NCBI RefSeq assembly: GCF_030812315.1
Contig: NZ_JAUSSM010000002.1
Coordinates: 186,001-250,000, forward strand
Direction: 5' to 3'
DNA: 64,000 nucleotides
Origin: Arthrobacter oryzae
GTDB taxonomy: Bacteria; Actinomycetota; Actinomycetes; Actinomycetales; Micrococcaceae
The notes under the pieces are model-generated. The model did no database searches and was not told where the DNA came from. It was given only the letters and a program-made list of their open reading frames with translations. Shown here piece by piece: positions 1-8,668 of this stretch. Numbering within the stretch: the stretch's first letter is position 1; every line of letters starts with the position of its first letter. Made by a program: the position numbers and the translations under genes.

Positions 1-1
1 C

Positions 2-1300
2 GTTGCGAGCCGGGGCTTCCTGGTTGACGAAACGTTCCGTCAGCAGACCCTGGACAACAAGGACCGCTTTGCGGCGTTCACCTCGACAAGCAGCCTCTTC
101 CTCCCGGGCGGCGACGCACCCGCCGTCGGCAGCGTCTTGAAAAACCCCGACCTCGCCGCGACGTACGAGCTCCTCGCGGACAAGGGTACGGACGGCTTCT
201 ACGGCGGCCCGCTGGCGGAAGAGATCGTGGCCACCGTGAAGGCCCCGCCCAAGGCGGCCGGAACGACGTTGCCCGTCCCTGTCGGATACATGGAGACGAA
301 GGACCTAGCCACCTACCGCGCCCTGGACCAGGCACCCACGCACGTCGAATACCGCGGCCTGGACGTTTACGGCATGGCGCCGTCGAGCAGCGGGGGAACC
401 ACCGTCGGCGAGGCGCTGAACATCCTGGATACGTCCAATCTTTCCGAAATGGCCAAGCCGGCCGCCCTGCACCACTACCTTGAGGCGAGCGCACTCGCCT
501 TCGCCGACCGTGCCAAGTACGTAGGCGACCCGGCGTTTGTCGACGTCCCCACCGAGGAACTCACCGATCCGCTGTTCGGCAAGGAACGCGCGTGCCAGAT
601 CAACCCGGCCGGGGCCGCGAAGAAGCCCGTCGGGCCGGGGGATGTCTCCTCGTACGACGGCGCGTGCCCGGCGGCCGCCGCGGCGCCCGCCGATGAGAAG
701 GACACCGAGAACATTTCGACCACGAACCTGACGGTCGCGGACAGGTGGGGAAACGTGGTGGAGTACACGCTCACCATCGAGCAGACCGGTGGCTCCGGCA
801 TCGTCGTCCCCGGCCGCGGATTCCTGCTCAACAACGAGCTGACCGACTTCTCCACCGTGTATGACGAGAACGATCCGAACCGGATCCAGCCGGGAAAGCG
901 CCCGCGCTCCTCGATGTCGCCGACCATCATCCTGAAGGACGGTGATCCGTACCTCGCCCTCGGCTCGCCCGGCGGATCGACGATCATCACCACCGTCCTG
1001 CAGACCATCGTGAACCGCGTGGACCTGGGAATGAACATCTCCGATGCTGTTGCGGCGCCGCGCGCATCGCAGCGGAACACAGCCAACGTGACGGCAGAGC
1101 CTGGGTTTATCGAGGTCTACGGAAGCGAGCTGACGCCGTACGGTCACGCGTTCACCCCCTCGGGTGATGCATTCACATCGGCAGCAGAGATCGGTGCGGC
1201 GACCGCCATTGAATTCCTGCCCGACGGGCGAATGGTCGCCGCGGCCGAGCCAGTGCGGCGCGGCGGAGGCTCGGCGATGGTCGTCAAACCGTCGCCGTAA
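2..1300 (+). CDS. ggt: Gamma-glutamyltransferase, C-terminal part (5' end outside window)
   Basis: The frame is open from base 2, so the gene starts upstream of the window. Family role: an N-terminal nucleophile enzyme, usually exported, that cleaves gamma-glutamyl bonds as in glutathione and transfers or hydrolyses the glutamyl group. The precursor self-cleaves before a threonine. Here the candidate nucleophile is the first Thr of TTNLTVAD, codon 719-721. Downstream are the oxyanion-type SSMSPTI segment and GSPGGSTIITTV, both typical of the small subunit. Everything before base 719 is the C-terminal part of the large subunit. No lesion is visible in the part present. The next gene begins 13 bases after the stop. 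Family assignment is firm; substrate preference cannot be read from sequence. Confidence 0.93.
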   Translation, partial: VASRGFLVDETFRQQTLDNKDRFAAFTSTSSLFLPGGDAPAVGSVLKNPDLAATYELLADKGTDGFYGGPLAEEIVATVKAPPKAAGTTLPVPVGYMETKDLATYRALDQAPTHVEYRGLDVYGMAPSSSGGTTVGEALNILDTSNLSEMAKPAALHHYLEASALAFADRAKYVGDPAFVDVPTEELTDPLFGKERACQINPAGAAKKPVGPGDVSSYDGACPAAAAAPADEKDTENISTTNLTVADRWGNVVEYTLTIEQTGGSGIVVPGRGFLLNNELTDFSTVYDENDPNRIQPGKRPRSSMSPTIILKDGDPYLALGSPGGSTIITTVLQTIVNRVDLGMNISDAVAAPRASQRNTANVTAEPGFIEVYGSELTPYGHAFTPSGDAFTSAAEIGAATAIEFLPDGRMVAAAEPVRRGGGSAMVVKPSP

Positions 1301-1313
1301 CCTGGCGGCCGCC

Positions 1314-1910
1314 ATGGGCAGCGCGGACTACCAATTCCTGACGGTCTGGCGGGTGGCCGGCACTCCGGAGGACGTCGCGGCCATCCTTGGCGATGCCAGC
1401 TCGCTTCCCCGTTGGTGGCCGTCGGTCTATCTTGCCGTCGAACCTGAGGGCCGGACGCCAGAGAGCGGCCTGGGTCCCTGCATCCCCAGCCCTGTTCGCC
1501 TGCACACGAAAGGCTGGCTACCCTACACACTCCGCTGGACCCTGACCGTCACCGAGCCCGTCACCAGGCGCGGATTCGCTCTCACCGCTTCCGGTGACCT
1601 GAACGGAACAGGCCGTTGGACGTTCGAGCAGGACGGACCGGAGACGGTGATCACCTACGACTGGCGGGTTAGGGCAGAAAAGCCGGTGCTGCGTCGTTTG
1701 AGCTGGCTCCTGAAACCGGCATTCGCTGCCAACCACCGGTGGGCGATGGCCCGTGGCCAGGAGAGTCTCGCCCTTGAGCTCCGACGCCGGCGGCACGGTG
1801 ATGACGCGCAGGCGGTCCCGCCGCCTCCGGGCGCCACGTTCCGGCAGCTGTTGCACCACAAAACCAGCGGCCGCGGGCGGCGGCGTCCCGGTTCGCGGGA
1901 ACGGGAGTAG
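1314..1910 (+). CDS. SRPBCC (START-like) family protein
   Basis: 198 aa from the ATG at 1314. The frame is open further upstream, but that part overlaps ggt in another frame and does not look like protein. The N-terminus (YQFLTVWRVAGTPEDVAAIL) and the middle (GRWTFEQDGPETVITYDWRV) show the alternating strands and the W-x-V rhythm of SRPBCC/polyketide-cyclase-like folds, which bind hydrophobic ligands in a deep cavity. The C-terminal 40 residues are Arg-rich and low in complexity. Ligand and role are unknown. The ribosome site is weak, so the start is uncertain; the gene may depend on translation from ggt 13 bases upstream. Confidence 0.7.
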   Translation: MGSADYQFLTVWRVAGTPEDVAAILGDASSLPRWWPSVYLAVEPEGRTPESGLGPCIPSPVRLHTKGWLPYTLRWTLTVTEPVTRRGFALTASGDLNGTGRWTFEQDGPETVITYDWRVRAEKPVLRRLSWLLKPAFAANHRWAMARGQESLALELRRRRHGDDAQAVPPPPGATFRQLLHHKTSGRGRRRPGSRERE

Positions 1911-1939
1911 GGTTTGCCATAGCTGACGAAGGGGTCCAC

Positions 1940-2152
1940 ATGAGCTACAAGTTTCGTACCGTCCGGGTTCGCGGCACTGACCTCGTTGGGACGATTGCGC
2001 GCAAGCACGGGAGCGGGGCCGAAATCTACGAAACCTCAAAGGACCCGAGCACCTCAGTTGTTCCGGTGTTCTTCGCAGCAACCGGCGAAGTCCGATTCTT
2101 CGACAGGTCAATGCTGGAGGACGTCGTGACGCCTTCCGGCGAGCACCCATAA
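1940..2152 (+). CDS. Small conserved-looking hypothetical protein (70 aa)
   Basis: 70 aa starting at ATG 1940, preceded by a good ribosome site (gaagggg, about 7 bases upstream). The protein starts MSYKFRTVRVRGTDLVGTIA and ends with a strand-like FFAATGEVRFFDRSML segment. It has no signal peptide or membrane helix. Composition looks like a small beta-rich globular domain. I do not recognise a family. It lies between the SRPBCC gene and another small gene in the same direction. Confidence 0.6.
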   Translation: MSYKFRTVRVRGTDLVGTIARKHGSGAEIYETSKDPSTSVVPVFFAATGEVRFFDRSMLEDVVTPSGEHP

Positions 2153-2192
2153 GGCATCCGCGGGGCTGTCATCAGGGCGTAAGGTGGCCATC

Positions 2193-2531
2193 ATGACGGA
2201 ATCTGCCGAGAATGTCAGGGCGGCCACGGCCTCACACAGCCATCTGTTCCCAGGTGCAGTAATCCGCATTGCCCCCGCTGGCTCGGAAGCGGGCGTGGGC
2301 TTCGTGTCGCTGGGGTTGACGGTCGTATTTTCCGACGGCGCGAGTTCACACGCTGAGCTCGTCCTAGGACCGGACACGGCAGACGCGCAGGGCGAGGCCG
2401 CCCTGATTGTCAGCGAATACGCTACCGCGGCGGGCACTTCCATTCCTCAGAAGATGTGGATAATCGCCGAGAGATCTTTCCGCCACGGTGCCCTGAACCT
2501 TCGCATAGGCCCCCGGCTTCCGCTCGAATGA
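2193..2531 (+). CDS. Hypothetical protein (112 aa)
   Basis: I place the start at ATG 2193 because aaggtgg at 2181-2187 gives a ribosome site 5 bases upstream. An in-frame GTG at 2184 lies inside that site. The protein (TESAENVRAATASHSHLF... ending IGPRLPLE) has no signal peptide, membrane helix or motif that I recognise. Codon use is like its neighbours. Function unknown. The 158 bases that follow, before the permease gene, hold no other gene. Confidence 0.55.
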   Translation: MTESAENVRAATASHSHLFPGAVIRIAPAGSEAGVGFVSLGLTVVFSDGASSHAELVLGPDTADAQGEAALIVSEYATAAGTSIPQKMWIIAERSFRHGALNLRIGPRLPLE

Positions 2532-2689
2532 ACCCGTGAAACCTGGCCTGGTTTTCGACGTGCCTGGAAACGGCTCATAGGTTGTTGCCAAACCGATCCG
2601 AGAGGGCCACAGTGAAGTAGATCACAACCAGGTCGGGGTCCGGCCGCGGTTCCAAGTAAGAACCGTGAAACCCGCTGCGGAGGTCCAGC

Positions 2690-4129
2690 ATGAGCGCGAC
2701 GACAAACGAAGTGTTCGACGCTACGCCCGAGGGCGACGCACCCGAGCTGAAACGGGTCCTCGGACCCAAGCTCCTGCTCCTCTTCATTGTCGGCGACATC
2801 CTCGGCGCCGGCGTTTACGCCGTGACTGGCACAATGGCCGGAACCGTCGGCGGCATCGTCTGGCTGCCATTCCTCCTGGCCTTCATCGTCGCGACGCTCA
2901 CGGCGTTCTCCTACCTGGAGCTGGTCACCCAGTACCCCCAGGCGGCCGGCGCGGCGCTTTACACCCACAAGGCGTTCGGTATCCACTTCGTCACCTTCCT
3001 GGTCGCGTTCGCCGTCGTCTGTTCCGGCATCACCAGCGCCTCCACCTCGGCCAACGTGCTGGCCCAGAACTTTTTCGGCGGCCTCGAGATCAACGGCTGG
3101 ATGGGCCTGCCCGGACAGGGCGTGATCACTGCGGTGGCGATGGGGTTCATGCTGCTGCTGGCACTGATCAACCTGCGCGGTGTGGGCGAGAGCGTGAAGT
3201 TCAACGTGGTGCTGACAATCGTCGAGATGACCGCGTTGTGCATTGTGATCGGCGTCGGCTTCTACGTCATGACGCAGGGCACCGGGAACGCGGGGGAGAT
3301 CTTCGTCTTCAACGACTACCAGGACAAGGGACTGTTCCTGGCGGTCACCGCGGCAACCTCGATCGCCTTCTTTGCGATGGTCGGGTTCGAGGACTCCGTG
3401 AACATGGTGGAGGAGGTTCAGCACCCGGAGAAGATCTTCCCCCGGACCATGCTGACTGGCCTTGGCGTTGCCGTGATCCTCTACATGCTGGTGGCCGTGT
3501 CCGTGGTCAGCGTGCTCTCTCCTACCGAGCTGGAGAACATCAGGGAGGCCGAAGGTGCCGCGCTCCTTGAAGTGGTGCACAAGGGCTCACCGGACTTCCC
3601 GATCGACAGGATCTTCCCGTTCCTGGCGGTGTTCGCTGTCGCCAACACCGCGCTGATCAACATGCTGATGGCCAGCCGCCTGATCTACGGCATGGCACGC
3701 CAGCATGTCCTGCCCCGGCCACTCGGAAAGGTCCTGCCGGGGCGCCGCACCCCGTGGGCCGGGATCCTGTTCTCCACCGTGCTGGCGCTGGGCCTGATCT
3801 GGTACGTCACGTCCGACCCGGAGAGCAACATCGTGGCCAACCTCTCCGGCACTACCGCGTTCCTGCTGCTGTGCGTGTTCACCGTCGTCAACGTGGCCTG
3901 CGTTGTCCTTCGCGGCAAGCGGGATCCCAACCGCAAAGTGTTCTTCACGTCTCCGGGACAGTTGCCGCTTGTCGCCGCGCTGCTGTGTGCCTTCCTCGCC
4001 GGCCCGTGGGTGGGCCGAAACGTCATCCAGTACCAGATCGCCGGCGGGCTGATGGCGATCGGCGTCGTGCTGTGGTTCATCACCTGGCTGATCAACAGGC
4101 GGACCAACACCGGAACTGACTCCCGGTGA
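2690..4129 (+). CDS. APC-superfamily amino acid permease
   Basis: 479 aa with about 12 hydrophobic segments and ribosome site ggaggt 7 bases before ATG 2690. After a short cytoplasmic N-terminus, segment 1 carries IVGDILGAGVYAVTGTMAG, the unwound TM1 Gly-rich motif of amino acid-polyamine-organocation transporters. A later AFFAMVGFEDSVNMVEEVQHPEK matches the conserved TM6/loop region (GFE, E-x-x-P). The C-terminal end is cytoplasmic and polar. These proteins take up amino acids or related amines by proton symport or exchange. Substrate is not predictable here. No operon partner: the next gene is 274 bases away. Confidence 0.9.
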   Translation: MSATTNEVFDATPEGDAPELKRVLGPKLLLLFIVGDILGAGVYAVTGTMAGTVGGIVWLPFLLAFIVATLTAFSYLELVTQYPQAAGAALYTHKAFGIHFVTFLVAFAVVCSGITSASTSANVLAQNFFGGLEINGWMGLPGQGVITAVAMGFMLLLALINLRGVGESVKFNVVLTIVEMTALCIVIGVGFYVMTQGTGNAGEIFVFNDYQDKGLFLAVTAATSIAFFAMVGFEDSVNMVEEVQHPEKIFPRTMLTGLGVAVILYMLVAVSVVSVLSPTELENIREAEGAALLEVVHKGSPDFPIDRIFPFLAVFAVANTALINMLMASRLIYGMARQHVLPRPLGKVLPGRRTPWAGILFSTVLALGLIWYVTSDPESNIVANLSGTTAFLLLCVFTVVNVACVVLRGKRDPNRKVFFTSPGQLPLVAALLCAFLAGPWVGRNVIQYQIAGGLMAIGVVLWFITWLINRRTNTGTDSR

Positions 4130-4226
4130 CGCCTGTCAGTTGGGGACTATCCGCGCATGACTGCTCCGTGCCCGGCCATCCGTCGTCCTATATCCGGGAA
4201 GGTGCATCTGCGGCCATAATGGCGAT

Positions 4227-4391
4227 ATGAACGCCGGGGAGACTCTCGTGCAGGCCGTTGACACAGGCGCGGACACCCCCTCGACAGTCCCGGTGCATTC
4301 GCAAAATGGCGAAAGCCGGGTGCCGGGTAGAGCCGGCAACGCCGCCTCGCAGGCGCCGCCTTCGGGGCGAATATCTCCACCCCTCAACTAA
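4227..4391 (+). CDS. Possible 54-aa short ORF directly upstream of the VOC gene
   Basis: A 55-codon frame from ATG 4227 (MNAGETLVQAVDTGADTPST...) ends with TAA at 4389-4391, whose bases form part of the aaggag ribosome site of the next gene. This spacing would suit translational coupling or a leader peptide. There is no convincing ribosome site before the ATG and no recognisable domain. It may equally be untranslated leader. Low confidence. Confidence 0.2.
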   Translation: MNAGETLVQAVDTGADTPSTVPVHSQNGESRVPGRAGNAASQAPPSGRISPPLN

Positions 4392-4403
4392 GGAGAATTC
4401 ATC

Positions 4404-4784
4404 ATGCTCAAGGATCGTGAGGTCGCCGCGGTGCTCCCGGCTAAGGACATTGCCAGGGCACGTGATTTCTATCAGAACGTGCTGGGACTCGACGCCCCGG
4501 ACGTCTTGGACGACCAAAACCTGATGTACCGCTGCGGGAACGGAACGACATTCCTGCTGTACCAGACCGACAACGCCGGCACCGCGAAAAACACCCAGAT
4601 GGGCTGGAACACGGACAACATCGAAGCCGAGATGGAAGAACTGCGGGGCCGCGGCGTCACCTTCGAGGAATACGACTTTCCCGGCCTGAAGACTGAAAAC
4701 GGCATCGCTACCGATGACGTCGGCAAAGCTGCCTGGTTCCTGGACACCGAGGGCAACATCCTGAATATCTTCCAGAGCAAGTAG
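4404..4784 (+). CDS. VOC (glyoxalase/bleomycin-resistance-like) family protein
   Basis: 126 aa with an aaggag ribosome site 7 bases before the ATG. The order of elements fits one vicinal-oxygen-chelate unit: strand VAAVLPAKDIARARDFYQNVLG, the F-Y-x-x-x-L-G motif, then YRCGNGTTFLLYQT and a second beta-alpha-beta half ending EGNILNIFQ with the usual D-T-E-G-N-I-L tail. VOC proteins bind a metal or an organic ligand between two such units, so this one probably acts as a dimer. Members include dioxygenases, glyoxalases and antibiotic-binding proteins; the substrate here is unknown. A strict metal-binding set of His/Glu is not obvious, so a binding rather than catalytic role is possible. Confidence 0.85.
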   Translation: MLKDREVAAVLPAKDIARARDFYQNVLGLDAPDVLDDQNLMYRCGNGTTFLLYQTDNAGTAKNTQMGWNTDNIEAEMEELRGRGVTFEEYDFPGLKTENGIATDDVGKAAWFLDTEGNILNIFQSK

Positions 4785-4847
4785 CCTCATTTCCCTGCGA
4801 GTGGTGCTCCTTGGCGGCGCCCGGCGTTCCGGCCGAATGTGCCCGGG

Positions 4848-5849
4848 TCACGCCTCACGCCAGAGAGGCAGGGGCACCACGCTGCGGCTGCGTCCGGACG
4901 CATCCAGCAGGTGGCCGAGCCGCTTGTAGGTTCGCACCACCGCCTGGCGGGAGATTACGGTGCTTCCGGGCGCCCTGGCTGCCAGTTCACGTTCGTGGCC
5001 CTGCACTTCCAGATAGTCACGGACCCACAGCGTGACTACCAGGTTTTGGGCGCCCAGAACCTGGGCGCTCAAACGGCAGCTCGGCAGGCCGGCGAAGTAC
5101 CGGCCAATGGAATCCACATGGGTCGCGGGAACGTTCAGGCTCAGGCTGACTTCCCGCAGGCCCCGCTGGACAGAAACGGACGTATCGCACCTCATCGTCA
5201 TGTAGCCGGACGCCAGGAACCGTTCCACCCGCCGTCGGGCTGTTTGGGGCGACACGCCGCACGCAGCGCCCAGTTCCGCCCAGCTGGCCCGGCCATCAGC
5301 GGCCAACTCCTCCAGCAGGGAGGCATCAAGCTGGTCCGGGGCGTACGCCGGCGGCGGGGGCACGGAGTCCCTGGCCATGAGCCGCGCCCGCGCCGGTTCC
5401 AAGGTGCCGCTGCGCCACTCCGAGGCCTGCCGGTAGAGCTGCGTGACAAAGACAACCTCCCTGCGGGTGACCCCCGGCAGGTCCGCGAAGGCGCCGGTGA
5501 CAATCGCCATCAGTTCCTCATGGCTTGAGGCGAAACAGTCCACGAACAGGTCGTGGGGCCCCGAGACGAGGGACACGGTCCCGAAGGCCGGCTCTGCGCA
5601 GAGCCGACGGACGAGGGCCTCGTGCTCGCCCGGCACTGAGGACAGCTGGATGAAAGCGGACCAGCCGGCACTGAGGTAGCGGGGCCCCGGCGACGGGGTG
5701 ATCCACGCGAGCCCCTTTTTCGCGAGCGCGTTCCAGCGGCGGGCGACGGTTGCCCCGGACAACTCCAGCACGTCCCCAACCCGGGACCAGTCTGCCCGGG
5801 GATTGATCTGCAGGGCGTTTACGATTTCGAGATCCAGTTCGGAGATCAT
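4848..5849 (-). CDS. Lrp/AsnC-type regulator with two HTH domains
   Basis: 333 aa, about twice the length of classical Lrp. It contains two AsnC-type winged helix-turn-helix units: residues about 3-60 (LDLEIVNALQINPRADWSRV... ATVARRW) and about 180-235 (LDASLLEELAADGRASWAEL... QTARRRVERF). Each is followed by a ligand-binding-like beta-alpha segment. I start at the ATG at 5849 because homology-like sequence begins there; the frame is open a further 31 codons into the promoter region. It is divergent from the MFS-M20-dehydrogenase operon and is therefore its likely regulator, probably sensing a substrate or product amino or organic acid. A dyad lies between the two genes at 5911-5928. Confidence 0.88.
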   Translation of the reverse strand: MISELDLEIVNALQINPRADWSRVGDVLELSGATVARRWNALAKKGLAWITPSPGPRYLSAGWSAFIQLSSVPGEHEALVRRLCAEPAFGTVSLVSGPHDLFVDCFASSHEELMAIVTGAFADLPGVTRREVVFVTQLYRQASEWRSGTLEPARARLMARDSVPPPPAYAPDQLDASLLEELAADGRASWAELGAACGVSPQTARRRVERFLASGYMTMRCDTSVSVQRGLREVSLSLNVPATHVDSIGRYFAGLPSCRLSAQVLGAQNLVVTLWVRDYLEVQGHERELAARAPGSTVISRQAVVRTYKRLGHLLDASGRSRSVVPLPLWREA

Positions 5850-5910
5850 GGTTGATTCTTTCAATTTCCTCCCTGCTTTGGTGAATTCGGGCGATTTGCC
5901 TGGAGCGGAT

Positions 5911-5928
5911 AACGCTGGCTCTAGCGTT
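5911..5928. promoter_or_regulatory. Candidate operator dyad between Lrp-type gene and catabolic operon
   Basis: AACGCT-N6-AGCGTT is a perfect inverted repeat in the 124-base divergent intergenic region, 62 bases upstream of the Lrp-type start and 46 upstream of the MFS start. Its position suits an operator controlling both directions. That the Lrp-type protein binds here is inference from position. Confidence 0.5.
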
Positions 5929-5973
5929 GTGACTCGCATCACCCAGGCAAACTCTCCGAATCAAAGGAAGCAC

Positions 5974-7395
5974 ATGACAAGCAAAACAGCGCCACCGGCG
6001 ACGTCGGCGATCACCCGCAGGACGATCCTCGGCATGATCGTGGCAATGGCCGTGATCGAATCACTCAGTGGCGTCACCCAGGGGTATCTGAACCCCATCC
6101 TGCCCGCCCTCGGGCCCGTGTTCGCGATCGATGATCCGACCATCAACGGCATCTTCCTTGTCGCCAACGTCAGCTTCGCCGTGCTGACGCCCATCATCTC
6201 CCGGCTCGGAGACAGCTACGGATACCGGCTGGTGCTCCGTTGGTCGACCGCCGTCGTCGCTGCCGGTGTGCTCATGATGGCACTGTGGCCGTCCCTGTGG
6301 ACAGTGACCGTAGGGGTCGTCCTGCTCACCTGCGTCGTGGGCTTCATCCCGTTGATGATGGGCATCCTGCGGGTCAGCAGCCCCGCCCACACACGCACGG
6401 GAGTCAGCGTCATGATCGGTGTGCTCATGATCATGGTCGGTGCCGGCGGATTGCTGGCGGGAATTGTGGGCGTCAGCGACCCCGCCCTTGGCTTCTGGGT
6501 CGGCGTCCCCTTCGCAGTCGGGGCACTGGTGTGTTCGTTCCTGTTGCCCGACGCCGGCATCCCCACTGGGGAACGGCTCGCCGTGGTGCCCCTGCTGGCC
6601 TGTTCCCTCGGCCTGATCGGCTTCGTTGTGGCCCTTTCGATGGGTCCGGACTGGGGCTGGCTCGATGTGCGGACCCTCGGATCAGGACTTCTCGGACTGG
6701 CCCTGCTGGCGTTCTGGGCTGTGATCGACGCCGGCGGTGGGGAGCGCGGGAAGAGGTTCATGGACCTGCGCATGCTGGCAAACCCGCGGATCCGGGCAGT
6801 CTCGCTCGCCACCTTCTTCTTCGGCTTTGCGTCCATCAGCTACTTCGGCACCAACGGCATCTTCCTGCACGCCAACCCCGATAAGGCCGGCTACGGATTT
6901 GCGCTCAGCCCGCTCATGATCGCCGTTGTCCTTGCCGCCGCCTCCGTACTCTCGCTCGTGTCCTCGCTGTTGACCGCGCGGGCGCTCAAGGCATTCGGCG
7001 AGCGCGCCACCCTGGTCTTCGCCGGCTTGCTCCTGGCCGGCGGTTTCGTGGTGATGATTGCGGCGCATGCCTCGCTGGCAGGCTACTGTGTCGGTTTCGC
7101 CATGTTCAACCTGAGCCTCGGCATTTACCAGGCGGGGACCCGCTCACTATCCGTCGAGGGTGTGCCCTTGGAGGAGACCTCGACAGCGGCCGGGCTCAAC
7201 GAACTGGCACTTTCCGTCGGCATTGCGGTGGGCGCCGCCGTCGTCAAGCTTCTCTCCTCGTCGTCGGCCGAGTCCGGGCGCATCACGGAGGGCGGCCTCG
7301 TCTCCATCTGGGGAGCGCTCGCCGTAGCTGCGCTGGTCGCCGCCGCTGCCTCCGCGCGCTACCCGAAGCGGCAGCCCGCCGAGGTCCGGGCATGA
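5974..7395 (+). CDS. Major facilitator superfamily transporter
   Basis: 473 aa from ATG 5974, chosen for the aaaggaag ribosome site; a longer open frame upstream crosses the regulator gene and is not protein-like. About 12-14 hydrophobic segments. The loop after TM2 holds SRLGDSYGYRLVLRW, the MFS motif-A region (G-D-x-x-G-R/Y-R). The N-terminal half resembles drug or metabolite efflux MFS proteins, but the operon context, with catabolic hydrolases directly behind it, suggests either uptake of a substrate or export of a product. It is the first gene of the operon and shares ATGA with the next gene. Substrate unknown. Confidence 0.88.
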   Translation: MTSKTAPPATSAITRRTILGMIVAMAVIESLSGVTQGYLNPILPALGPVFAIDDPTINGIFLVANVSFAVLTPIISRLGDSYGYRLVLRWSTAVVAAGVLMMALWPSLWTVTVGVVLLTCVVGFIPLMMGILRVSSPAHTRTGVSVMIGVLMIMVGAGGLLAGIVGVSDPALGFWVGVPFAVGALVCSFLLPDAGIPTGERLAVVPLLACSLGLIGFVVALSMGPDWGWLDVRTLGSGLLGLALLAFWAVIDAGGGERGKRFMDLRMLANPRIRAVSLATFFFGFASISYFGTNGIFLHANPDKAGYGFALSPLMIAVVLAAASVLSLVSSLLTARALKAFGERATLVFAGLLLAGGFVVMIAAHASLAGYCVGFAMFNLSLGIYQAGTRSLSVEGVPLEETSTAAGLNELALSVGIAVGAAVVKLLSSSSAESGRITEGGLVSIWGALAVAALVAAAASARYPKRQPAEVRA

Positions 7396-8624
7396 GCCCG
7401 GCGGCGTCGGGTGCAGTTGCGCTCAACCCGGCTATGGTGACGGCGACGGCGGACCTTGCGGCCGCCGTCGGGTCCGGGATCCAAAGCCGAATCTCCGCGG
7501 CGTTGGAGCGATGGCAGCTTAAGATCCTCCGCCTGAGCCATGCCATCCACGCAGATCCGGAACGCAGCGGCGAGGAATTCCGGGCAGCCAAACGGGCCAG
7601 CGGGCTGCTGCGCTCCGCCGGCTTCAGCTTTGACGCTGCCCAGCCAGTGCTTCCCGCTGCATTCAGCGCCCGGTACGGAAACGGGGAACTCGTGGTGGCC
7701 CTCTGCGTCGAATACGATGCCTTGCCGGACATCGGTCACGCCTGTGGTCACAACGTAAACGCCGCCAGTGCCGTGGGCGCGGCGCTCGCACTGGCCGCCG
7801 TTGCGGACGATCTCGGCATTACGGTCAAGGTGCTCGGCACGCCCGCCGAGGAGACCACCGGAGGCAAAGTGGACCTCATCGGCGAAGGCTTCTTCGACGA
7901 CGTGAGCCTGGCATTGATGGCCCATGCCGGCGCCGAGGACGTCATCGGCGGCTCATCCCTCGCAATGGGCATGTGGGACGTGCTGTACGAGGGGCGCCCG
8001 GCACACGCTGCGGCGGCACCGGCCGAGGGGATCAATGCCTTGGACGCCCTCGTGGTCGCCCAGACGGCGGTTGCCCTGGGCCGTCAGCAGCTTCCGCCCG
8101 GCTCCATCGTCTCGCTGATCGTCACCGAAGGCGGGAGCGCCGTCAACGTCATCCCGGAGCGCGCCCGGGCCAGCGTGGAGATGCGCTCGCCCAGCCTGGC
8201 GACGCTGCGGGTGATCGAGGACCGTGTGCGGCGCTGCCTGGAGGCCGGAGCCCTCGCCAGCGGTGCCACGCTCAAGGTCACGCCTACCGGCAACTCGTAT
8301 GCCGAGCTGAGGCAGGACAGGTTCCTCTCGGAGGCATACCGCCAGGCGATGACTCTCCGGGGACGGGACGTCGTCTTCAACGACCAGCCGGTGGCTTCCA
8401 CTGACATGGGCAACGTCTCGCAGCTGGTGCCAAGCATCCACCCCCTGCTGGGCTACGACGTGGGAGGCGCAGCCCATCACACCGCGGAGTTCGCCGCCTA
8501 TGGGTCTTCCGCGTCCGCCGACCGGGCGGTGCTGGACGGCGCGTTCGGTCTTGCGGTGGCAGCCGGGGCAGCGGCAAGGGACCCCCGGCAGCGGGCACGC
8601 CTGCTGGGCCGGGTTCGAGGGTAG
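7392..8624 (+). CDS. M20-family amidohydrolase (AbgA/AbgB-like)
   Basis: 410 aa; the ATG overlaps the MFS stop (ATGA), so translation is probably coupled. Metal-site motifs are all present: EYDALPDIGHACGHN, GTPAEETTGG with the general-base Glu, and MAHAG. A late STDMGNVS and a GRPAHAAAAPAEGINALDA dimerisation-domain segment match the M20 branch containing aminobenzoyl-glutamate hydrolases and N-acyl-amino-acid hydrolases. The expected reaction is hydrolysis of an amide bond to release an amino acid or amine. The first 30 residues are a non-conserved extension. The partner genes suggest that the released acid or amine is processed further; the true substrate cannot be read from the sequence. 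Confidence 0.9.
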   Translation: MSPAASGAVALNPAMVTATADLAAAVGSGIQSRISAALERWQLKILRLSHAIHADPERSGEEFRAAKRASGLLRSAGFSFDAAQPVLPAAFSARYGNGELVVALCVEYDALPDIGHACGHNVNAASAVGAALALAAVADDLGITVKVLGTPAEETTGGKVDLIGEGFFDDVSLALMAHAGAEDVIGGSSLAMGMWDVLYEGRPAHAAAAPAEGINALDALVVAQTAVALGRQQLPPGSIVSLIVTEGGSAVNVIPERARASVEMRSPSLATLRVIEDRVRRCLEAGALASGATLKVTPTGNSYAELRQDRFLSEAYRQAMTLRGRDVVFNDQPVASTDMGNVSQLVPSIHPLLGYDVGGAAHHTAEFAAYGSSASADRAVLDGAFGLAVAAGAAARDPRQRARLLGRVRG

Positions 8625-8668
8625 CCTGTCAGCAGGAAGCCCTCGTTACCTGGACGCCAAAGGAACCA

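Noticed and set aside
2447..3580. Minus-strand open frame opposite the amino acid permease
   Set aside because: His/Gln/Asp-rich translation typical of the complement of membrane-protein genes.
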